In this document: in pieces, positions 1-3,977 of the stretch
Numbering within the stretch: position 1 is the first letter of the stretch
Layout of the letters: each line of letters begins with the position of its first letter
NCBI GenBank assembly: GCA_937871985.1
Contig: CALMPB010000405.1
Coordinates: 1-9,536, forward strand
DNA length: 9,536 nucleotides
Direction of reading: 5' to 3'
Source of the DNA: an uncultured Burkholderiaceae bacterium
GTDB taxonomy: Bacteria; Pseudomonadota; Gammaproteobacteria; Burkholderiales; Burkholderiaceae
Notes under the pieces: model-generated
What the model saw: the letters and a program-made list of their open reading frames with translations, nothing else
The model's database searches: none
Told to the model about the DNA's origin: nothing
Made by a program: the position numbers and the translations under genes

Positions 1-197
<197 letters not shown>

Positions 198-299
198 ACC
201 ATCATCCCGGAAACTTACTCCCCAGCCATGGCAAAACGCCCCTTTTACGGCCCCTATCCCATGGCTCTACATCATTAACTGAGCGGCGCCTGCGCAAGC

Positions 300-337
300 A
301 AAAAAACAAAAAAGCCCTGTAAAAACAGGGCTTTTTT
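300..337. terminator. Bidirectional rho-independent terminator
   Basis: Arms at 310-320 and 325-335 form a perfect 11-bp stem (AAAAGCCCTGT / ACAGGGCTTTT) with an AAAA loop. On the + strand the stem runs into a T tract at 332-337, which suits the end of the efflux-pump transcript. On the - strand it is followed by two T runs (complement of the A runs at 300-313), which suits a tRNA read leftward. It would also be the first - strand terminator met by transcripts leaving the phage lysis genes. Confidence 0.85.
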
Positions 338-345
338 ATTTCATT

Positions 346-373
346 TGGCGGAGACGGAGGGATTCGAACCCTC
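346..373 (-). other. Prophage attachment site: 3' end of a tRNA-Ser-like gene without its body
   Basis: On the - strand these 28 bases read as a 5-bp T stem with a 7-base loop (GAGGG TTCGAAT CCCTC), the acceptor 3' half CGTCTCC, a G discriminator and an encoded CCA at 348-346. The matching 5' acceptor strand (GGAGACG), the D arm, the anticodon arm and the variable arm are absent from the expected ~65 bases to the right, so this is a fragment and not a working tRNA gene. The acceptor sequence and the G discriminator are typical of serine tRNAs. Phages that integrate at the 3' end of a tRNA leave exactly this copy at one junction and rebuild the tRNA at the other. The isotype is an inference. 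Confidence 0.85.
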
Positions 374-383
374 TACAGCAGTC

Positions 384-480
384 ACACATGGGAACACAGG
401 GGAATAGAATCAAACACTTAGAGAAATGCGTACCCCTTCAATACCCCCGTTTTCCCATCATTCCGCAGTAAATTCCGCAG
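384..480. repeat. Three pairs of short direct repeats beside the att core (possible integrase arm sites)
   Basis: Between the tRNA scar and the last phage gene I see three pairs. ACACATGGGA and ACACAGGGGA lie in tandem at 384-393 and 394-403 (9 of 10 identical). TACCCC occurs at 431-436 and 442-447 (11-bp period). ATTCCGCAG occurs at 460-468 and 472-480 (9 of 9 identical, 12-bp period). Tyrosine integrases bind paired short repeats on the arms of attP, and helical-turn spacing next to the core fits that role. The function is inferred from position and spacing only. No convincing gene is seen in 374-507. Confidence 0.4.
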
Positions 481-484
481 CGAC

Positions 485-509
485 GCCCGCCATCTTTGCG
501 GGCTTTTTT
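485..509 (+). terminator. Rho-independent terminator facing the lysis genes
   Basis: GCCCGC (485-490) and GCGGGC (498-503) pair around a 7-base loop, followed by six T at 504-509 on the + strand. The polarity opposes the phage late genes: it would stop transcripts coming from the host side before they run antisense into the o-spanin gene, whose stop codon sits at 508-510. On the - strand there is no T tract after the stem, so it should not end the lysis transcript efficiently. Confidence 0.7.
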
Positions 510-720
510 ATGGGCACAACCGCCGTACCGTTTCATTATTTGCCAGAATCTGCCGGCGCACAGCCGCGGGGGTGGCATCCACCTGGGCAGCGGAATCGAA
601 GTAGATGGGCTTGGCGATGTCGCAATAGTCAGCCGCCGGCGCTGTCGCGGCGCACCCAGTCAGATTTAAGCTTATCAGCGACAGGATCATCGCCCATTGA
701 ATCCACCGTATCCGCCACAT
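508..720 (-). CDS. Rz1-like outer-membrane lipoprotein (o-spanin)
   Basis: The product is 70 aa. A short basic N-terminus (residues 1-8) precedes a hydrophobic stretch and the lipobox LTGC, with Cys23 as the lipidation site, giving a mature lipoprotein of 48 aa. The o-spanin pairs with the i-spanin through the periplasm and fuses the inner and outer membranes at the last lysis step. The first 92 bases lie inside the Rz-like gene in another frame, the classic Rz/Rz1 arrangement. The start is supported by an AAGGAAG Shine-Dalgarno six bases upstream of ATG 720. The mature part is not proline-rich as in lambda Rz1; it carries two further Cys, one in an A-D-Y-C-D motif and one next to the C-terminus. 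Confidence 0.8.
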   Translation of the reverse strand: MWRIRWIQWAMILSLISLNLTGCAATAPAADYCDIAKPIYFDSAAQVDATPAAVRRQILANNETVRRLCP

Positions 721-889
721 GTCGCGCTTCCTTTCGGGCGTCAGCCGCCCGCTTGTTCATTTCCTGTTCCAAATCGGCCCGCCCCGCCGCCTTTCCAGAT
801 TGGCGCACCACAAACAGGCCGGCCAACAGGCCGCCGGCAAGGGCGATGTAGGGCCAAATCCGGGCCCAGAGCGCGGTGATTATTGCCAT
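629..889 (-). CDS. Rz-like inner-membrane spanin (i-spanin)
   Basis: The product is 86 aa. Residues about 10-28 form one transmembrane helix (signal anchor). Residues about 30-65 are a charged helix (GKAAGRADLEQEMNKRAADA and on) likely to form the periplasmic coiled coil typical of i-spanins. The C-terminus is basic (SDWVRRDS). Start ATG 889 is preceded by GGAG eight bases upstream, and the first 10 bases overlap the end of the endolysin gene. An in-frame start 60 bases further upstream would add arginine-rich sequence with no membrane logic and sits deep in the endolysin gene, so it was rejected. It is shorter than lambda Rz (153 aa) but normal for this overlapping type. Confidence 0.75.
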   Translation of the reverse strand: MAIITALWARIWPYIALAGGLLAGLFVVRQSGKAAGRADLEQEMNKRAADARKEARHVADTVDSMGDDPVADKLKSDWVRRDSAGG

Positions 890-1380
890 TGTCCCGTCTC
901 CATCTGCATAGACAGCCGCGCGGCGCGCGCCGGCGTCTGTTTGGCCCACAGACTACTGAGCATCCCAGCCGAAGCGCCCGTGTAGTCCCCGCGTTCGACC
1001 ATGGCCAGGGTGTTTTTGAAGCCCAGCAAGCCATCGACGCCCATCTGGAACGCCATATTCAGCAATACGCCCTGGCGCGCGACGTCCAGCTTGTCGAACC
1101 AGGGAAGGAGACGGCGCAGCTCGCCCAACTTGCTATTGAAGTCATTGGAAAACAGATAGGCCGACTCCTCGGCGCTGATGCCCCCGCCTTTGCGTTTGTC
1201 GATCAAGCGGCCAATGCCGATCGTCAAATAGCCCTCGCTATCGGTATAGGCGTAGAGAACTTCGCCCTCGTCCCGCTTCAATTGCGCTCGAGCCAGCGTT
1301 TCGAGATCCTGGCCCGGTGGAGGCGCCGGTGGCGTCGAAGCCAGGGGCGCAAGCTGCTTTCGTAAAAAATCCAGTATCAC
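880..1380 (-). CDS. Phage endolysin, T4-type lysozyme (GH24 muramidase)
   Basis: The product is 166 aa. It hydrolyses the MurNAc-GlcNAc bond of peptidoglycan during lysis. The T4 lysozyme catalytic triad is present with the same spacing: Glu38 (RDEG), Asp47 (YTDSEG) and Thr53 (YLTIGIG). Further family motifs are NMAFQMG in the middle and SSLWAKQTPARAARL near the C-terminus, followed by the terminal ETGQWQ. Residues about 11-25 are a proline-rich linker preceding the fold. There is no signal peptide or SAR helix, so export to the wall should depend on a holin. The chosen start is GTG 1380, whose GTGA overlaps the stop of the preceding holin gene by 4 bases, with GAGG eight bases upstream. Longer in-frame extensions overlap the holin genes. 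Confidence 0.93.
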   Translation of the reverse strand: MILDFLRKQLAPLASTPPAPPPGQDLETLARAQLKRDEGEVLYAYTDSEGYLTIGIGRLIDKRKGGGISAEESAYLFSNDFNSKLGELRRLLPWFDKLDVARQGVLLNMAFQMGVDGLLGFKNTLAMVERGDYTGASAGMLSSLWAKQTPARAARLSMQMETGQWQ

Positions 1381-1640
1381 GATACGATCCTCACGACACA
1401 CGCTACGTTCCCCCGTGCGCGCAGCACCAGAGCAGCGATGACCATCGACATGCCGGCTTGACCGACTGACACCGGCGCGTGATGAACCAGCACATCGACC
1501 ACCTGCCAGAATGCGCACACCATCAGCCCCCAGGCCAGCAAGGAAATGACCGGCCGGTATCGGGCACCGTGGCGCTGGTAGAACAGCAAGCGGCCCACGG
1601 TCAGCAGATTCGAAATCACAACAATCAGGGCAATGAGCAT
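1377..1640 (-). CDS. Three-TM phage holin-family protein
   Basis: The product is 87 aa with three hydrophobic segments at about residues 2-20, 30-52 and 57-74. A short basic loop (RHGARYRP) follows the first, and an LRARGN motif follows the third. This pattern resembles the putative 3TM holin family (Pfam Phage_holin_3 type) that accompanies GH24 endolysins in proteobacterial phages. It starts five bases after the stop of the upstream holin-type gene, with a purine-rich GGGGG Shine-Dalgarno, and runs by a GTGA overlap into the endolysin gene, so the two are likely translationally coupled. Whether it is the pore-forming holin or the antiholin of the pair cannot be told from sequence. Confidence 0.72.
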   Translation of the reverse strand: MLIALIVVISNLLTVGRLLFYQRHGARYRPVISLLAWGLMVCAFWQVVDVLVHHAPVSVGQAGMSMVIAALVLRARGNVACVVRIVS

Positions 1641-1645
1641 GATCG

Positions 1646-1990
1646 TTACCCCCTTTTCCAGAGCGTTGAGAGGTCAAAGGCTTTGATCTTCTCGATACCG
1701 GCCAGCGCTGCCGTGACGACTGTTGCCGAGGCGGCAAAAGCCGCGATGGTGAAGCTTTGCAGGCCCGATAAGCGCATGACCTCGGGCGCTGCAAAGTAAC
1801 CGATGATGAACGACACGATCATGTAGATCAGCCGTTTCGCAATAGAAATGTCTTTCGAGTGCACGGCGAACACCACGGCGCCGGCAAAGGCCCCTATCAG
1901 GGCGTCTCCATTGACGCCCGGCATCAGTGAGGTAATCGTAATCGCACCGAGGTAAAACCCAGCCGATGCGGCGCTTGAAGTTGGCTCCAT
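1646..1990 (-). CDS. Putative phage holin (first gene of the lysis cassette)
   Basis: The product is 114 aa. Hydrophobic segments lie at about residues 11-25, 28-45, 51-69 and 80-99, with a charged stretch (HSKDISIAKR) and a conserved-looking FIIGYFAAPE motif. The C-terminus (KIKAFDLSTLWKRG) is basic and cytoplasmic-like. The order of motifs (an LMPGVNGDALIGAFAG-like glycine-rich helix, then SKD, then GYFAAPE, then a terminal FDLS) fits the putative holin family Pfam Phage_holin_8, recalled from memory. It would permeabilise the inner membrane and time lysis. Start ATG 1990 has AAAGGAA four bases upstream. A strong intrinsic terminator ends only 18 bases before the start, leaving little room for a promoter. 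Confidence 0.72.
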   Translation of the reverse strand: MEPTSSAASAGFYLGAITITSLMPGVNGDALIGAFAGAVVFAVHSKDISIAKRLIYMIVSFIIGYFAAPEVMRLSGLQSFTIAAFAASATVVTAALAGIEKIKAFDLSTLWKRG

Positions 1991-2007
1991 ATCGTTCCTT
2001 TGAACGT

Positions 2008-2030
2008 AAAAAAAGCCCCAATGAAGGGGC
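2008..2030 (-). terminator. Rho-independent terminator between fibre and lysis genes
   Basis: On the - strand GCCCC (2030-2026) and GGGGC (2019-2015) pair around a 6-base loop and are followed by seven T (2014-2008). It should end the fibre/assembly transcript. It lies 18 bases upstream of the first holin gene, so lysis genes must be reached by read-through or antitermination, or from a promoter I cannot see upstream of the hairpin. Confidence 0.82.
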
Positions 2031-2060
2031 GGTCAGGCAAAAATAAAGTCACTTAAACGA

Positions 2061-2483
2061 CTATTTGGTGCTGGCCAGCGTAAAAAGGCTTTCCAGTTGC
2101 GTCTGGGTACCGCCAAGCTGGGCCCATAGCGCTTGCAGGAACGCATTACCAAGTTCCCAGGTATCAGCTTCGTACTCGACTTGAGTCTTGAGCTTTTCTA
2201 CCGGATCTTCGATGGCATCGATGGCGGCTTCGACCGCCGTGAGCTTGCCGGCGTCGATTAGAGCAAGCCTACCTTGGCGGCGAGTAACGGCTTGGGGGAT
2301 TTGCAACTCTGGTTCGACCGTAACAGGCCGCCTAAAGTCCGCGCCATCATAGATCCACCCTTGCTGAGTCCCGGCCCCGCACTCCACCCAAATCAGATCA
2401 GGATGGAACATCTTTGCAATATCGTTATCCGTCTCAAGTAGCTCAACAACAAGACCATCTTGAATCCGCGCGTAGGTTTTCAT
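2061..2483 (-). CDS. Tail-fibre assembly-like protein
   Basis: The product is 140 aa. The N-terminal ~55 residues (KTYARIQDGLVVELLETD, then MFHPDLIWVEC, then GWIYDGADFRRP) match a small domain common in proteins encoded directly behind phage tail fibres. The C-terminal half (about 65-135) is helical, with AAIDAIEDPVEKLKTQVEYE and a W-E-L-G-N segment, resembling the C-terminal part of fibre-assembly chaperones. A role in folding or attaching the upstream fibre is inferred from position and this resemblance. The chosen start is ATG 2483, which shares one base with the fibre stop (TAATG) and has GGGAG eight bases upstream. An ATG 15 bases further upstream lies inside the fibre gene and is not needed. 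It could also be a virion decoration protein. Confidence 0.6.
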   Translation of the reverse strand: MKTYARIQDGLVVELLETDNDIAKMFHPDLIWVECGAGTQQGWIYDGADFRRPVTVEPELQIPQAVTRRQGRLALIDAGKLTAVEAAIDAIEDPVEKLKTQVEYEADTWELGNAFLQALWAQLGGTQTQLESLFTLASTK

Positions 2484-3607
2484 TATGCATACTCCCAAAC
2501 AATGACAATTCCACCCGTCCCAGAAAAGCCAACCTGAGGTGTTGCCGTGGAAGGGCCGTTATATTTTGATGCTCCGCCATTTCCATAGGTGCTTGGATAC
2601 CCACCGCCCGCCGCACCCCCAAGCGAAATCGCTGCAAAACCAAGCGCAAAGGAAGATGAAGCAGGCCCATTTCCTCCATTGATCCCAATTAAATACGACC
2701 CGGAAATGACATCGCCACCACCGGCCCCAGAAACTCCCATACTGACTCCGGCAATGCCTGCGCCGCCCCCGTAACCACCGCCGACAGAAACCAATGAACC
2801 AAAGCTGGAAGCGCCCCCATTATTTCCGGCTGCGCCGGCTGCGCCAACAGATCCTCCAGCACCTACGGTTACTAAAACTCCGTTAAAGCCCGTCGTAAAT
2901 CTACTTTTTGCACAGGCCCCTCCTCCCCCAGAGCGCGAAATTGCCTGCTGGGATGAGTTGGTTGTTGGGTTTCCGCCAGAAGCCCCGCCTCCCGCTTGCG
3001 CCTCTACGATGACAGATCGTGTTCCGGATGTGGGCGTGTATGTGTAGGTGCCAGGAGTATCGAAGACTTGGACGTTTAGAAGGCTCCCCATTGGCACAAA
3101 AGAGGTGATTGCCCACACGCCTGAAACGATATTTATTGCGCACAAAATATCCGCCGCGCTGGTCGTCAGGTTAATGGCTCCAGGAAGGAGCAGATTGTTG
3201 GAATGCGTGAGCGTCACCGAATCTTGGAATCGCAGCCATGCAATGCGACCTGGGAAGGTGTCATTAATGGTGGAAATTCCCGTCGTTCCCGTTACATCGA
3301 ATAGATTCCCTTCGATGGGAATAGCGATTGTGGCCGCAGAAGGGATATCCGGCCCTTTCTGCATCTGGTTAAAGCGCAGCACATCCCCCGCGCCGAGCGG
3401 GGCACCGACGTTCGAAATCCGGTTATTCTGGAAATTCATGATGCCAGTCACCGGCGTCTGGCCATCGGCGGCCAGCGAAGCCTGTATCGCTGCCGCCAGG
3501 TCATTCAGGATCGCTTGCCAGTCGTTGGGTAGCGCCTGGGCGCCATTGATGGCGGGATTCCAGCTATTTTGGGGGGGCAGGTAGCCCCCGGATCCGTCGC
3601 GTGGCAT
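2483..3607 (-). CDS. Tail fibre with glycine-rich C-terminal tip
   Basis: The product is 374 aa. Residues 1-80 hold a virion-attachment module common to podovirus-like fibres: MPRDGSGGYLPP, an amphipathic helix with NDWQAILNDLAAAI, then AADGQTPVTGIMNFQNNRIS. Residues about 85-180 are a beta-rich shaft or linker. From about residue 184 (DTPGTYTYTPTSGTRSVIVE) to the end it becomes a Gly/Ala/Ser-rich domain with many GG runs and closes with GTGGIVIVWEYA, the usual ending of glycine-rich receptor-binding tips. Start ATG 3607 is chosen because it follows AGGAG by seven bases and matches the conserved module. The frame stays open 132 bases upstream, but that extension lies over the 46-aa gene and has Cys/His-rich, unprotein-like sequence. 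The tip is visibly less GC-rich than the neighbouring genes, as expected for an exchangeable host-range module. Confidence 0.82.
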   Translation of the reverse strand: MPRDGSGGYLPPQNSWNPAINGAQALPNDWQAILNDLAAAIQASLAADGQTPVTGIMNFQNNRISNVGAPLGAGDVLRFNQMQKGPDIPSAATIAIPIEGNLFDVTGTTGISTINDTFPGRIAWLRFQDSVTLTHSNNLLLPGAINLTTSAADILCAINIVSGVWAITSFVPMGSLLNVQVFDTPGTYTYTPTSGTRSVIVEAQAGGGASGGNPTTNSSQQAISRSGGGGACAKSRFTTGFNGVLVTVGAGGSVGAAGAAGNNGGASSFGSLVSVGGGYGGGAGIAGVSMGVSGAGGGDVISGSYLIGINGGNGPASSSFALGFAAISLGGAAGGGYPSTYGNGGASKYNGPSTATPQVGFSGTGGIVIVWEYA

Positions 3608-3618
3608 TGTTTTTACTC

Positions 3619-3759
3619 CTATCGAATCGCAACAATGAGCGCGGCAATGGCATGTACGATTGCGACCATTACCAGGCCGTATGCCATGCGTTTGACATGT
3701 CGGCTCGTCTCTATGAATTTGAGGGCTTCCACAATCCACTCCCCAAAGTTAAAATGCAT
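3619..3759 (-). CDS. Small single-span membrane protein, unknown function
   Basis: The product is 46 aa, starting MHFNFGEWIVEALKF and ending in a hydrophobic helix of about 20 residues (AYGLVMVAIVHAIAALIVAI) plus a terminal Arg. ATG 3759 has a strong AAGGAG nine bases upstream. The stop codon TAG (3621-3619) is part of the AGGAG that serves as ribosome binding site for the tail fibre, so the two genes look translationally coupled. An amphipathic N-terminal half followed by a membrane anchor is visible; I recognise no family. It could be a small virion or membrane-anchoring protein, an accessory lysis protein, or a translational lead-in for the fibre. It is too short for most gene callers. Confidence 0.7.
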   Translation of the reverse strand: MHFNFGEWIVEALKFIETSRHVKRMAYGLVMVAIVHAIAALIVAIR

Positions 3760-3797
3760 GTATGCCGCTCCTTGTCTTGCTCAAGGGGTTGATGCAA

Positions 3798-3840
3798 GAA
3801 AGCCCCGCAGACGGCAATCTGACGGGGCTTTCGCTTTTCT
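3798..3840 (+). terminator. Strong hairpin, terminator-like on the + strand
   Basis: GAAAGCCCCG (3798-3807) pairs perfectly with CGGGGCTTTC (3823-3832), extended inward by CAGA/TCTG with one bulged A and a CGGCAA loop. On the + strand it is followed by GCTTTTCT, a moderate T tract. On the - strand it is followed by TTGC, a poor one. It lies next to the strong - strand terminator at 3843-3867, and together they isolate the ejection-protein gene from the fibre block. Confidence 0.6.
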
Positions 3841-3842
3841 GT

Positions 3843-3867
3843 AAAAAAATACCCGCACGATGGCGGG
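3843..3867 (-). terminator. Rho-independent terminator after the 898-aa ejection protein gene
   Basis: On the - strand CCCGC (3867-3863) and GCGGG (3856-3852) pair around a 6-base loop, then TA and a run of seven T (3849-3843). It lies 63 bases past the stop of the 898-aa gene and should end the structural transcript. Confidence 0.78.
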
Positions 3868-3872
3868 ATGCT

Positions 3873-3878
3873 TATAAT
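3873..3878 (+). promoter_or_regulatory. Candidate -10 box (TATAAT) for a short + strand gene
   Basis: A perfect TATAAT lies seven bases before the ATG of the 30-aa + strand frame, so transcription would begin at or next to the start codon (a leaderless message). I see no clear -35 box, and the TG expected for an extended -10 is one base out of place (TGCT before TATAAT). One hexamer match is weak evidence, though such a sequence is conspicuous in this GC-rich DNA. Confidence 0.3.
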
Positions 3879-3884
3879 TGCGAA

Positions 3885-3977
3885 ATGAAAGAAACGATTT
3901 GGGGATTCAACCCCATTGCTCTGGGCTGGCTACTGGCTGCCGTCATCCTTGCTTGGTGGAACAGTCGCAAGGGCTGA
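3885..3977 (+). CDS. Possible 30-aa single-span membrane peptide, unknown function
   Basis: ATG 3885 to TGA 3977 encodes a short polar N-terminus (MKETIWGFNP), one hydrophobic helix (IALGWLLAAVILAWW) and a positive C-terminus (NSRKG). This is the layout of a small inner-membrane peptide by the positive-inside rule. It is the only plausible + strand gene in the phage region. It overlaps the last 48 bases of the 898-aa gene in antisense and sits behind back-to-back terminators with its own TATAAT. There is no Shine-Dalgarno, so leaderless initiation would be required. A small gene expressed in the prophage state (a moron, for example superinfection exclusion) is a guess. It may also be chance. 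Confidence 0.35.
   Translation: MKETIWGFNPIALGWLLAAVILAWWNSRKG

Noticed and set aside
346..373. A complete tRNA gene
   Set aside because: Only the T arm and 3' acceptor half are present; no 5' acceptor GGAGACG or anticodon arm follows at the expected distance on the - strand.
388..471. 27-codon + strand frame between the tRNA scar and the + strand terminator, possibly the end of an integrase
   Set aside because: No ribosome site, proline-rich and unprotein-like product, and the frame runs back through the tRNA fragment. The repeats and att position explain the sequence better.
426..851. 141-aa + strand open frame
   Set aside because: Opposite the o-spanin and i-spanin genes, interrupted by the + strand terminator at 485-509, and with Pro/Arg/Ser-rich shadow composition.
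1380..1794. N-terminal extension of the endolysin by 138 residues
   Set aside because: It overlaps both holin-type genes and has low-complexity Arg/Ser/Cys composition; the GTG at 1380 has a good ribosome site and gives a T4-lysozyme-sized protein.
2483..3607. Diversity-generating retroelement target at the fibre C-terminus
   Set aside because: No reverse transcriptase, template repeat or Avd-like gene is in the window, and the tip is glycine-rich rather than the C-type-lectin fold usually diversified.
3608..3739. Upstream extension of the tail fibre frame by 44 codons
   Set aside because: It is Cys/His-rich and unlike fibre sequence, lies over the 46-aa gene that has its own ribosome site, and the ATG at 3607 has an AGGAG and begins the conserved fibre module.
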